From Desulfolinea sp050305405 (GTDB lineage: Bacteria; Chloroflexota; Anaerolineae; Anaerolineales; Villigracilaceae): a DNA stretch of 64,000 nucleotides. A model generated the notes under the pieces. The model was not told the DNA's origin. It worked only from the letters and a program-made list of their open reading frames with translations, and searched no databases. Positions 40,576 to 49,484 of the stretch are shown here, piece by piece. Location: NCBI GenBank assembly GCA_050305405.1, contig JBNLFG010000010.1:124001-188000 (forward strand). The letters run 5' to 3'. Both the position numbers and the translations under genes were made by a program. Positions within the stretch are counted from its first letter, which is position 1; each line of letters opens with the position of its first letter.

Positions 40576-42093
40576 CTACTTCCCTAACTTCTCCCGCCGC
40601 TTCCTGCGTCCTCGCTTCATCAGACCCTCTATCCACGCGGCAAAAGGTTCGGGGGGCAGGTAGGGGAGCAGCTGCCAAGCGTCCATTTGCCGAGATGTCA
40701 GGACGGCGTTCGCAGCTTCTATTCCCGAGAGCGTCGCGCGTTCGATGAAAAAGGCGGGAGCGGGATGCCGAATCCAATCCCCCGCGCAGTAGAGCTGATC
40801 CCAGGGCGTCTGCGTCCCCAAATGGACGTCCTTGCCGCCCACCGCAGGCAGGGTATGCGTGGCGGGGTTGCGCTGCAAATGCGCGTGGATGCGATGCCCG
40901 CGCAGCTCGGGCCACGCCTTTTGCACATCCTGCACGGCGCGCGTCAGCAGCAGCGCGTCGGGCTGCGCCAGCACCTCGTCGGGTCCGTAAATATGCGCCT
41001 CGATGGCGCTGCCGCCCGTCTCGCGCGCCCAACGGCGGAAGGGGTTGTTGATGCGGTCGAGCCAGAAAAAATTATGCAAAATAAAATCGCCCGTAAAAAT
41101 GCCCGCCTCCGCGCCGCGCTTCGGCTTGGCATCGAACCAGATGCGCACCACCGCATTCGCCAGCGAGCGCGGGAAGAATAAATGCTCGGCATCCAGATTG
41201 CCCTTGATGAGTTTTTCCGCATTCGCAGAATCAGTGGCGACGATGAGATGCTCCGCCTCGGCAGATTGTAGACCATCTGCGGATTGCCACTCGACCAGCC
41301 AGTTGCCGTTCTTTTGGCGGAAGGACGAAACGCGCGCGGATTTCAAAATGGTTCCGCCTAATTGCTGGATGCGCGTCCCCAACGGTTCGGTGATACTCGT
41401 GCCCCCGTCATCGGGCAGATACGAGAAGACCCACGCATCCCGCCGCAGCAGGGTGTAAAAACGCAAAAAGGCGAGAAAGCCCGACATCGGCACCTCGTCG
41501 GGATGCGCCGAGAGACCATTGCGTGCCAGCCCCAAAAAGAATGCTCGCAGCGCAGGCGACCAAAGCCGTGTCTCATCGCCGAGATTTAGCCCCTCGAGCG
41601 GTTGGGCTTCGCCAAAGGGATCGACGCCCACGCCCATCACCAAACTCTGCCAGGTGCGGAAGAGTGCCAAGCCCCAGTCGCGCGCATCCAGCATCCACAA
41701 AAAGCGCGGACTGAGAAATAGACCGAGATAATGCAGCGGCGGGGGGAATGGGCTACGTCTGATCGCCGCTCCGACCCTTGCCCTTTTGAGCAAGCCATGC
41801 AAAAAAATCCACTCTTCATCCTCAGCGGGGACAAAAACGGGGCGCAGATTATGGCGCGAGAGCATCGCCTGAAAATTTCGATACTGCGACCAGATGCCAT
41901 GCATCCCATGCTCCAGACGGAATTTGTAGCCGTTCACGTCGACGGTCTCTCCCCCTGCCAACCGCCCGCCGAGACAATTCGGGTCGGCTTCCAACACAAG
42001 CGGCTTCAGTCCGCGCTCCGCGAGATGCAGGGCGGCTGTCAGTCCGGCGATCCCGCCGCCAATTATTATCGTGTCATGTTGTGGATGTGTCAT
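40576..42093 (-). CDS. FAD-dependent oxidoreductase (carotenoid desaturase/isomerase-like)
   Basis: 505 aa flavin amine-oxidase/phytoene-dehydrogenase superfamily protein. The N-terminal dinucleotide motif 'IIIGGGIAGLTAALHLAERG' and 'LEADPNCLGGRL' bind FAD. 'LGTQTPWDQLYCAGDWI' and 'ERATLSGIEAANAVL' form the C-terminal FAD contact. It resembles carotenoid desaturases and isomerases and some squalene-associated enzymes. The substrate is unknown, and no carotenoid gene is adjacent. Start: ATG 42093 is taken, though it lacks a ribosome site and GTG 42111 or TTG 42120 are possible. Confidence 0.83.
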   Translation of the reverse strand: MTHPQHDTIIIGGGIAGLTAALHLAERGLKPLVLEADPNCLGGRLAGGETVDVNGYKFRLEHGMHGIWSQYRNFQAMLSRHNLRPVFVPAEDEEWIFLHGLLKRARVGAAIRRSPFPPPLHYLGLFLSPRFLWMLDARDWGLALFRTWQSLVMGVGVDPFGEAQPLEGLNLGDETRLWSPALRAFFLGLARNGLSAHPDEVPMSGFLAFLRFYTLLRRDAWVFSYLPDDGGTSITEPLGTRIQQLGGTILKSARVSSFRQKNGNWLVEWQSADGLQSAEAEHLIVATDSANAEKLIKGNLDAEHLFFPRSLANAVVRIWFDAKPKRGAEAGIFTGDFILHNFFWLDRINNPFRRWARETGGSAIEAHIYGPDEVLAQPDALLLTRAVQDVQKAWPELRGHRIHAHLQRNPATHTLPAVGGKDVHLGTQTPWDQLYCAGDWIRHPAPAFFIERATLSGIEAANAVLTSRQMDAWQLLPYLPPEPFAAWIEGLMKRGRRKRREKLGK

Positions 42094-42180
42094 GTGTTTA
42101 TGTGTTTGCACATTATGCAAGACCTGACGTGAAACGTGTTGCGTGATGAATTTGGAAATGGTCTTACCTTTTCTTGTGCG

Positions 42181-42280
42181 GGCGGGTAGTGCGTCGCACC
42201 AGAAGGTTAGATTTATTCCAATAAAACGGTATCAGTTTGTCGATGGGCATTGTCCCGTCGAAATTGGTGCGACGCACTGC
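42181..42280. repeat. Palindromic repeat family 2, copy a
   Basis: AGTGCGTCGCACCA (42188-42201) and TGGTGCGACGCACT (42265-42278) form a perfect 14-bp outer stem. The inner hairpin TCGATGGG / CCCGTCGA lies within. The second copy is at 52061-52160. The rest of the spacer to 42363 holds no gene. Confidence 0.85.
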
Positions 42281-42363
42281 TCTTCTCTCTTTTACTCAAA
42301 AACTCCGTGTGCTCCGTGAACTCTGTGGTGAAAAAACTCACGCATCACTCATCACTCGTCAGC

Positions 42364-43404
42364 CTACCCTGGCGCATACGTCCCTAAATCAACCCCATTG
42401 TGAATACTCTCTACCGCCCACGTTAGCGGATGCGCCTGCATCAACGATGGCTCGGCGTAGCACTGCTGAAAACAGGATGTACACGATGTCGGCGCTTCGC
42501 CGTAGCGGGCGATGGCTGTATTCCAGGCTTCTTTCCACGAGGAAACATCCAGCAAATTGACGGGGCGACCGCCAACCTCGCCGCCTTCCTTCTCCATCGG
42601 CAGGCAGGGATAGATCAACCAGCCATCAGGCTTGATGCGCGGAATGATGGTCGGGTAGCAGACGTAGGGCGTTTGCTTGAAGAGCATTTTGAGATAGGTT
42701 TTGCTGCCCAAGATCGGTGCGCCTTGCTTTTTGAGCGAGAGCAGCTTTTCCGTGAAGGCTTTGTAATCAGGCGAGACGAGCAGTTCGTAGCGCGTCCAGT
42801 TGTTGACGGCTTGGGGAGAGAAGGAGAGCAAGATGCCGTTTTCCGTGCAGAAGTCAATCAGTGAGTCGAGATGTGGCAGGGTTTCGGGGGTGATGACCGC
42901 GTTCAAGATCAACTTGAACTTGTCCGCTTTTTGACGTGCGGCAACTGTGCGGATGGTTTCGAGCAGGCGTTCGCTTTGGTTGGTGGGGACGCTGACGGCG
43001 TTTAACGCAGATGGTTGGACAGCGTCAAGGCTGATAATTATCCTATCCAATAATGGAAGCAAGCCCAAATTCTGGGGTAGAAGCGTCCCGTTTGAGATCA
43101 TGCTCAGAGATTTGAAATGTAAATCCCGCTTTGCATAGGTCAGTAAATCTTTGATATGCGGGGATAAAAGCGGCTCTCCGCCCGTGATCCACAGATTCGG
43201 TACGCCGTCGCGGATGATAGAGAGAATCTTTTTTGCATCGTCAAAACTTGGATTTGTAAATTCATGGTTGCGGCGCGCACCGAAATCTTCGCAGTAGGTA
43301 CAGTTCAGATTGCATTGCTCGGTGATGTAGTAAATCGCCAGGCGCGGATCAAGGGTACGTTGCCCGAGCTTGAGTGAGATGAAGTTGCGCGCGTAGGTCA
43401 GCAT
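42364..43404 (-). CDS. Radical SAM protein with C-terminal Cys-rich domain
   Basis: 346 aa. The radical SAM cluster motif CNLNCTYC (C31, C35, C38) is followed by 'LWITGGEPLLSP'. The C-terminal half has a SPASM-like set of Cys ('YVCYPTIIPRIKPDGWLIYPCLPM' region and 'CTSCFQQC'), suggesting an auxiliary Fe-S cluster. Such proteins modify peptides or act in cofactor and lipid pathways; no target peptide gene was found beside it. Start: ATG 43404, 7 bases after the nitroreductase stop on the same strand, so the two are probably one operon. Confidence 0.85.
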   Translation of the reverse strand: MLTYARNFISLKLGQRTLDPRLAIYYITEQCNLNCTYCEDFGARRNHEFTNPSFDDAKKILSIIRDGVPNLWITGGEPLLSPHIKDLLTYAKRDLHFKSLSMISNGTLLPQNLGLLPLLDRIIISLDAVQPSALNAVSVPTNQSERLLETIRTVAARQKADKFKLILNAVITPETLPHLDSLIDFCTENGILLSFSPQAVNNWTRYELLVSPDYKAFTEKLLSLKKQGAPILGSKTYLKMLFKQTPYVCYPTIIPRIKPDGWLIYPCLPMEKEGGEVGGRPVNLLDVSSWKEAWNTAIARYGEAPTSCTSCFQQCYAEPSLMQAHPLTWAVESIHNGVDLGTYAPG

Positions 43405-43411
43405 GGCGTGA

Positions 43412-44284
43412 TTATAGTTCCTGCCAACTGACGACGTACTCAGTTTTCGGGTTGGGATATTTATCGAGCTCTTCTTCAACCACCCATTGACCACCCAAGC
43501 CAAGTTCTTTGGCTGTCAGTTCAAAATGGCACATGGCGATACCCATGTCGATGCGCTGCATGTCGGCGAGATCAAGAAAGCGTTTGAGCGGATCGTCGCG
43601 GTAGCCCGCCGTGCGACGCAGATAGAGCCGCCAGAAATTGCCATTGCGCACGATGCGCCAGGGTTGCTTATTCGATGCTGAGGGCGCGATGCGCACCATC
43701 TCCAGCACGCGAGCATAAGGACCAGCTTCATTGCGGTAAAGCGGCTCTTTCAGGATCACGTTTGAGAAGAGTGTTTCCCAGGCCAGTCTTTTGTATGAAC
43801 CAGCCACTTGGCTGATGATCCCCATCCGTTTTTGGTCTTTTTCGGCAAACTCACCGAGCGCGGCAATCGCGGGCATATTTTCGTTCGCATTCAGTGTGAT
43901 CTTTTCGGCAAAACGACTTTTGGTGAAGGTGCCGCCCAGCCAACAAGTGCCCAGATCAAGCGCGGTGGCATAGAGCAGGATCATCTCAAGCTGGTAGCCG
44001 TAATCTTCAAGGTCATGTTTGGCGGGCGGCATCGCGCCAACTACGAATCCCGCCGGGTTGCGGATGAAGCCGTAGGTGCCCAATCCGCGCAGGGACTGGC
44101 TGTCATTTTTTTGCGCGGCGACCAAGCCAAAACGCGGGCGCGTCCCGAAAGGTGAAACGGGTAGGTGATCTAGAAAAGCGATCAGCTTATCCTGTTTTTC
44201 ATCCGCTATCGGGGCGCGGTCATATTTCCGGCAGGAAAAACGCCGTTGGATGAGTTTGGTATAGAGGATGCCTTCAAAATCCAT
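43412..44284 (-). CDS. Nitroreductase-family protein
   Basis: 290 aa, a double-domain nitroreductase (FMN) protein. 'IQRRFSCRKYDRAPIADEK' at the N-terminus, 'GYQLEMILLYATALDLGTCWLGGTF' and 'IAPSASNKQPWRIVR' are the FMN-binding blocks, and the second half repeats the fold. It reduces a quinone or nitro compound, or acts in cofactor biosynthesis; the specific role is unknown. It is divergent from the SpoU gene, with only 20 bases between the start codons. It is upstream of the radical SAM gene in the same operon. Confidence 0.83.
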   Translation of the reverse strand: MDFEGILYTKLIQRRFSCRKYDRAPIADEKQDKLIAFLDHLPVSPFGTRPRFGLVAAQKNDSQSLRGLGTYGFIRNPAGFVVGAMPPAKHDLEDYGYQLEMILLYATALDLGTCWLGGTFTKSRFAEKITLNANENMPAIAALGEFAEKDQKRMGIISQVAGSYKRLAWETLFSNVILKEPLYRNEAGPYARVLEMVRIAPSASNKQPWRIVRNGNFWRLYLRRTAGYRDDPLKRFLDLADMQRIDMGIAMCHFELTAKELGLGGQWVVEEELDKYPNPKTEYVVSWQEL

Positions 44285-44304
44285 GTGCCGATTATAATGG
44301 AGCA

Positions 44305-44949
44305 ATGCCCGAAACACCCCTTTTTCAGACACAGGAATGCAGCAATGCAGATTGTGGATTCCGTTTTCCGTCGTTGATCGGTAAAACAGCGCTGGCTACC
44401 TGCCCCAAGTGCGGCGCACCCTTGCATTTGGCTGGGGATGTGTACCCGAGACATTTCGTCGGTGAGGGGCAAATGCCGCCAAACCCGCTCGAGGTGCATG
44501 TGCTGCTCGATAATATCCGCAGTCTGTACAACGTCGGCTCGATCTTTCGGACAGCAGAAGCGCTCGGGGTGGCAAAGCTGCATCTCTGCGGCATGACGGC
44601 CACGCCTGAAAACCCGCGCCTGGCGAAGACGGCCTTGGGCGCGGAAAAACTCGTCGCGTGGGAGCATCACAATAATGGGGTTTGGGCAGCCCGCTTGCTG
44701 CGTGAGCAGCAATTTGATCTCTGGGCAATTGAGGGTGGCGAGCGATCCGCGTCGCTCTTTGAGATGGGCATACCGCCTGCCGCGCGGAAGATTGCATTGG
44801 TGATCGGTAACGAACTTGCGGGCGTCGATCCAGATATTCTGGCAATTTCAGATCGGATTTTATATATCCCGATGTTGGGTGAAAAAGAGTCGCTTAATCT
44901 GACTGTCGCTTTTGGGATTGCGGCGTATTTTGTGCGTTATCTCGAGTAA
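44305..44949 (+). CDS. SpoU/TrmH-family RNA 2'-O-methyltransferase with zinc ribbon
   Basis: 214 aa. SPOUT methyltransferase motifs: 1 'LDNIRSLYNVGSIFRTAEALG', 2 'ALVIGNELAGVDP' and 3 'IPMLGEKESLNLTVAFGIAAYF', which build the knotted SAM site. An N-terminal zinc ribbon (C12, C17 and a later CPKC pair) is appended and probably helps bind RNA. It methylates the ribose of a tRNA or rRNA nucleotide; the target is unknown. The start codon is 20 bases from the divergent nitroreductase start. Confidence 0.9.
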   Translation: MPETPLFQTQECSNADCGFRFPSLIGKTALATCPKCGAPLHLAGDVYPRHFVGEGQMPPNPLEVHVLLDNIRSLYNVGSIFRTAEALGVAKLHLCGMTATPENPRLAKTALGAEKLVAWEHHNNGVWAARLLREQQFDLWAIEGGERSASLFEMGIPPAARKIALVIGNELAGVDPDILAISDRILYIPMLGEKESLNLTVAFGIAAYFVRYLE

Positions 44950-44972
44950 AATACGCGCACTTTTGGAAAATA

Positions 44973-45006
44973 AGGTGACTGTCACATCCGAAAGTGATAG
45001 TCACCT
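44973..45006. repeat. AGGTGACT hairpin before the FKBP gene
   Basis: AGGTGACTGTCAC faces GTGATAGTCACCT with an 8-base loop. A related fragment (AGTGACGGTCACCT) occurs at about 11390, suggesting a recurring short palindrome. Confidence 0.5.
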
Positions 45007-45035
45007 GCACATTTTGTGTTTAGGAGACATTCACC

Positions 45036-45371
45036 ATGAAAACCGATAGCGGATTGGAATATAAAGAAATCAAAAGAGGCAAAGGGGCGCAAGCTGTGGC
45101 GGGGAAAACCGTCAGTGTGCATTACGAAGGCAAGTTTCAGGATGGCAAAGTTTTCGACAGTTCGTACGAGAGCGGCGCGCCACTTGAGTTTGAGTTGGGG
45201 CTTGGGCAGGTGATCAAAGGCTGGGATGAAGGTATCGCACTGATGAAGGTCGGTGGTATTGCTCAATTGACTATTCCCTCGCATTTGGGGTACGGTGAAC
45301 GCGGCGCTGGCGGCGTTATCCCGCCGAATGCGACGCTCGTTTTTGAAGTTGAATTGGTTGCTGTGGAATAA
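45036..45371 (+). CDS. FKBP-type peptidyl-prolyl isomerase
   Basis: 111 aa, a single FKBP domain and nothing else. 'TVSVHYEGKFQDGKVFDSSYESGAPLEFELG' and 'VIKGWDEGIALMKVGG' are the canonical blocks, followed by 'IPSHLGYGERGAGGVIPPNATLVFEVELV'. It catalyses cis-trans isomerisation of Xaa-Pro bonds and helps folding in the cytosol. GGAG lies upstream of ATG 45036. It is monocistronic and has its own terminator. Confidence 0.96.
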   Translation: MKTDSGLEYKEIKRGKGAQAVAGKTVSVHYEGKFQDGKVFDSSYESGAPLEFELGLGQVIKGWDEGIALMKVGGIAQLTIPSHLGYGERGAGGVIPPNATLVFEVELVAVE

Positions 45372-45376
45372 GTGCG

Positions 45377-45402
45377 AAGCCCTCCAGTCGGAGGGCTTTT
45401 TT
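45377..45402 (+). terminator. Terminator of the FKBP gene
   Basis: A 9-bp stem AAGCCCTCC / GGAGGGCTT with a 4-base loop, then T6. Confidence 0.9.
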
Positions 45403-45448
45403 GATGGCCTTGCTTTGAGCTTGCTTGTTTTTATGGCAAAATATACTT

Positions 45449-46315
45449 ATGTTTATTTTAGATTTAGATAATTTGCGAGATTGCCCTGAAGGACTCATTG
45501 GGCAATTTCATGAATTAACTTGTTGTACGCAAGTTCATCGGCATGATTTTTTTGCGCTGGTTTGGTTGCTCCAAGGTCAGGCGCGTTTATTTGTTGATTT
45601 TCAATACTACAACATTAAAAAGGGGACACTGGTCTGTATTGCGCCGGGGCAGGTTCATGCATGGGAAAATGAATTGGATGGCAAGGAGATCGGTTTTGGT
45701 TTTGATAAGGGGTTATACATCAAACAGAATCAAGATTTCCCGTTTTTTCTGTATTCACTGCAACAAAAAAGTGATTCCCCTTATATATTAGATGTTCCAG
45801 CTTCTCGCTATGATTTTTTTGATTTCGTTTTTAGCACAGCCTTAGATCGCTGTGATGCGGTCTCAGATCCTGGTAGCTACGATGAAACGCTACTGACTTA
45901 TTTGAATGTTGTCTTGTTAGAAATGCGGCGTTTGCAAACAGAACCGATGAAAAATAGTAGCGTATCTTTTAATGCAGCCTCGCGTTTGGTGCGTGATTTT
46001 TATCAGTTAGTGGACAAGCATTACCTTGAACGCAAAAAAGTATATGAGTTGGCCAAAATTCTGGGAGTCACGGCAAATCATCTTGTACAAACCGTGCGAG
46101 AGAAAGCCGAGAAGACTCCTGGGAGGATTGTTACAGAAAGATTGGTTTTGGAAGCGAAGCGTCAACTTATTCATACCCTTTATTCGATCTCTGAAATCGC
46201 CTTTTCCTTGTCTTTTACCAGCCCTTCTCAATTTACGCGCTGGTTTAAAAATGAAGTTGGTTTAACCCCTGGGCAATTTCGAGAAGACTTCATTGTTTTT
46301 TCAAGAAATCCATAA
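45449..46315 (+). CDS. AraC-family transcriptional regulator
   Basis: 288 aa. An N-terminal cupin-like sensing domain ('HRHDFFALVWLLQGQARLFVDF', 'GTLVCIAPGQVHAWE') is followed by a C-terminal AraC HTH domain with two helix-turn-helix units and the signature 'SISEIAFSLSFTSPSQFTRWFKNEVGLTPGQFRE'. It binds DNA in response to an unknown small molecule. ATG 45449 has no clear ribosome site, and the upstream TTG 45425 is possible. The next gene, a pectin-acetylesterase-like lipoprotein, is a plausible target. Confidence 0.9.
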   Translation: MFILDLDNLRDCPEGLIGQFHELTCCTQVHRHDFFALVWLLQGQARLFVDFQYYNIKKGTLVCIAPGQVHAWENELDGKEIGFGFDKGLYIKQNQDFPFFLYSLQQKSDSPYILDVPASRYDFFDFVFSTALDRCDAVSDPGSYDETLLTYLNVVLLEMRRLQTEPMKNSSVSFNAASRLVRDFYQLVDKHYLERKKVYELAKILGVTANHLVQTVREKAEKTPGRIVTERLVLEAKRQLIHTLYSISEIAFSLSFTSPSQFTRWFKNEVGLTPGQFREDFIVFSRNP

Positions 46316-46370
46316 AAATGAACAAAGACCCGATACCTCTGCTCTTTTGAGTATTCGTGCTCTACCTTAT

Positions 46371-46400
46371 AGTCTCCTGCGTTATTTTGAACAGGAGGCT
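46371..46400 (+). promoter_or_regulatory. Hairpin sequestering a ribosome-binding site
   Basis: AGTCTCCTG (46371-46379) can pair with CAGGAGGCT (46392-46400), 9 bp with one G-T pair. The second arm holds the AGGAGG of the gene starting at 46403, so translation may be conditionally blocked. Confidence 0.5.
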
Positions 46401-46402
46401 TT

Positions 46403-47452
46403 ATGTTTAAGAAGGTTTGGTATATCTTTTTTCTTGCTGTAATCTTGCTTTTAGGCGCAGCATCTTGTAGTGCAAAGATCGAGAATAGCGATTGGGAAAC
46501 CCATATTCCGGGCGGGGATACGATTTGCGCGGGCGGCTCCCCATATGCCTTTTTCACGCGTCAATCGGAGAGTAAGAATCTCCTCATCTTCTTCCAGCCC
46601 GGGGGCGGCTGCCCAGCCAATCTCCCGTGCGAACTCGAAAACAATCAGCTTTTTGATCCGACTGTTTATATCCAGGGAGATAAATCGACAAAGGGTGGCA
46701 TGATGTGGGATCAGGATCATCCTGCGCTTCAGGGTGGGATATTTGATCTGGATAATGAACTTAATCCCTTCCGAGATTACAACATGCTCTTTATTCCCTA
46801 CTGCACTGCCGATGCGCATATTGGGGATAACGTGAATGAAGGCATCAATCACAAGGGTTTTGTGAACAGCACGGCGGCGCTGGCGTGGGCATACAGCCAA
46901 TTTGACGAGCTCGACCATATTTTTATCGCGGGTAGCAGTGCGGGGGCGATCTCGGCGCCTTTTTATGCAGGCTTCGTTGCCGAGCAATATCCCAATGCTC
47001 AAATTGCGACTTTGGGCGATTGCAGTGGTGGTTACCATTTCCCTATGACCGATACGCTCGAAAATTGGGGCACGCTCTCGTTGATGCAAAATGAGTTGGG
47101 CGTTACGGATATTCCGATTGAGAACTTGAATTTTGAAACGTCAACAATCGTGAACGGTGCACGTTATCCTGATGTCATTTTTACTCAATTCAATGTTGAT
47201 GAAGACAAAGTTGAGCAACAGTTCGTTTCGATGAGTTCGGGCTTGGATACGCCGCTCGCTGAAATGCTGGCTGCCAACCATGCCGATATTCGTGCGGAGA
47301 TTGACAACTTTCGCACCTATACAGTGAATGACACCTACCACATGATTCTGCCGACCAAGCGTTTTTATACAGAGTCCGTCAATGGTGTGCTTTTTTACAA
47401 ATGGGTTACGGACCTTACCAACGGCGTGGATGTAGAAGACGTTGCTCCATAG
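46403..47452 (+). CDS. Pectin-acetylesterase-like secreted lipoprotein
   Basis: 349 aa. A signal peptide with a lipobox-like 'GAASC' (Cys about 22) marks export. An alpha/beta hydrolase of the pectin-acetylesterase family follows: 'LIFFQPGGGCPANLPCE' (oxyanion-type Gly-rich stretch), the nucleophile elbow 'IFIAGSSAGAISAPFYAGF', and a late Asp/His ('NDTYHMIL'). It would remove acetyl or acyl groups from polysaccharide outside the cell. The ribosome site AGGAGG is embedded in a hairpin. Confidence 0.83.
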   Translation: MFKKVWYIFFLAVILLLGAASCSAKIENSDWETHIPGGDTICAGGSPYAFFTRQSESKNLLIFFQPGGGCPANLPCELENNQLFDPTVYIQGDKSTKGGMMWDQDHPALQGGIFDLDNELNPFRDYNMLFIPYCTADAHIGDNVNEGINHKGFVNSTAALAWAYSQFDELDHIFIAGSSAGAISAPFYAGFVAEQYPNAQIATLGDCSGGYHFPMTDTLENWGTLSLMQNELGVTDIPIENLNFETSTIVNGARYPDVIFTQFNVDEDKVEQQFVSMSSGLDTPLAEMLAANHADIRAEIDNFRTYTVNDTYHMILPTKRFYTESVNGVLFYKWVTDLTNGVDVEDVAP

Positions 47453-47517
47453 CAAAACAATTCTTCACGCCAAGTTATTTATTTAGCGGAAACTAACAAT
47501 TAACAAGGAGAAAAAAC

Positions 47518-47847
47518 ATGCGCAATTCCAAAATTCTTATTCTTATCAGCACGCTCGTTTTTGCAAGCGACCTCGGTCCGCTGCACAAATACATGACGAT
47601 AATCGCCATTTCGTCGACCATTCTATTTGGGCTGACCAGCTTTAAAATGTATCAAGCATCCAACGGTAATCGCAAAGCGCTGGGACTGACGATCTTCACG
47701 GCTTTGATTTTCGTTGGAATCGCGGTAATCACGGTCAATTTACTTGCCACCGGTAATACAAAATTGTATGACTCGACCAGCACCATGCTACTCTTGGCTG
47801 CTATCGTGGATACGATCTTGGCTTTTGTATTGCTCCGCAAAAAATAG
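47518..47847 (+). CDS. Small integral membrane protein
   Basis: 109 aa, family not recognised. Three to four membrane segments (about 5-18, 24-44, 53-75 and 84-105) with a basic C-terminus (LRKK), consistent with a simple membrane protein. AAGGAG upstream of ATG 47518. It is 65 bases after the lipoprotein gene on the same strand and may be co-transcribed. Confidence 0.6.
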   Translation: MRNSKILILISTLVFASDLGPLHKYMTIIAISSTILFGLTSFKMYQASNGNRKALGLTIFTALIFVGIAVITVNLLATGNTKLYDSTSTMLLLAAIVDTILAFVLLRKK

Positions 47848-48160
47848 TCGAATCCCGCTTCGGATCGATAATACATAAAAAACTATAATTTCCGCTAAAC
47901 AAAATACTCCGAAGTGGTGTTGGAACTGGTGGTAACCTACAAAAATTTTAAAAAGGCGATATTAGAATTTCACCGAACTGATCGAAGAAAAAAACTACAT
48001 TCATTCGTCGGCTGCTCGCAGTGAACTGAGCGCAAAGCCCTCCAAGTGGAGGGCTTTTTTATATACAACTCTAACGGGTCGAAAAGGCGCTATCTTGTTA
48101 TACTCCTAATGGACATTTATTGTCTGAATTTTATTGGTAGATCATATATAAAGGTGAAAC
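47848..48160 (+). other. Spacer with terminator, no gene seen
   Basis: 313 bases. A terminator at 48034-48060 has stem AAAGCCCTCC / GGAGGGCTTT and a T-run. One plus-strand frame around 47965-48030 is open for about 30 codons but matches nothing known and is more likely chance. Confidence 0.6.
48034..48060 (+). terminator. Terminator upstream of the DoxX gene
   Basis: A perfect 10-bp stem AAAGCCCTCC / GGAGGGCTTT with an AAGT loop, then T's. Confidence 0.88.
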
Positions 48161-48637
48161 ATGAATCAGATACGCACGTTTTATGAAAAAGCAGACATCC
48201 AGATCACAAGCTGGATGGCGAAATATAGTCTCCCTGCCCTGCGCTTTGGCTTGGGTTTGATCTTCGTTTGGTTTGGCGCGCTCAAATTTATCCCTGGGCT
48301 CAGCCCTGCCGAAGAATTGGTGCGCAACACGATCTATTTTGTTGACCCCGATATATTCATGCCCATTCTCGCACTGTGGGAAGTTGCCATCGGTCTCGGC
48401 TTTTGGCTGGGTTTCTTTACCAAAAAGTTCGAGCGCCTCACCATTTTGCTGCTTTTTCTGCAGATGCCGGGCACAGCCCTGCCTCTACTGCTTCTGCCTG
48501 AAGTTTGCTGGACGAGTTTTCCCTTTGGCCTAACCCTCGAAGGGCAGTATATTATTAAAAACTTAGCTATTATCAGCTCGGCGTTGGTTCTTGGGGCAAC
48601 CGTCCGCGGTGACAGCTTGCCCGCAGAATCACGCTAA
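48161..48637 (+). CDS. DoxX-like membrane protein
   Basis: 158 aa with four membrane segments. 'ALRFGLGLIFVWFGALKFIPGLSP' is the DoxX/DUF417-type N-terminal motif, and 'LALWEVAIGLGFWLGFFTK' the second. A role in quinol oxidation or membrane stress is known only for some relatives. It is 10 bases from the ABC ATPase and probably in its operon. Confidence 0.75.
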   Translation: MNQIRTFYEKADIQITSWMAKYSLPALRFGLGLIFVWFGALKFIPGLSPAEELVRNTIYFVDPDIFMPILALWEVAIGLGFWLGFFTKKFERLTILLLFLQMPGTALPLLLLPEVCWTSFPFGLTLEGQYIIKNLAIISSALVLGATVRGDSLPAESR

Positions 48638-48647
48638 AGGATTTTTC

Positions 48648-49349
<702 letters not shown>

Positions 49350-49435
49350 GATGCTTCCGCTCCCGCCCCCTTCCCAGCCTTCCCCCGAGGGGGGAAGGAG
49401 CAACTGCTTTTTCCACCGCCAATCCCCTCGCCATT

Positions 49436-49481
49436 TCTCCCCCCATCGGGGGGAGATGTCCGATAGGACAGAGGGGGGAGC
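49436..49481. repeat. C-run palindromic intergenic repeat, copy b
   Basis: TCTCCCCCCAT / GGGGGGAGATGTCC then GGACAGAGGGGGGA: the same motif set as at 35261-35391. It ends 3 bases before the permease ATG at 49485. Confidence 0.6.
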
Positions 49482-49484
49482 TCG

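Noticed and set aside
47960..48030. Open frame reading as a possible peptide remnant before the DoxX gene
   Set aside because: Runs into a terminator hairpin and resembles no family, so probably chance.
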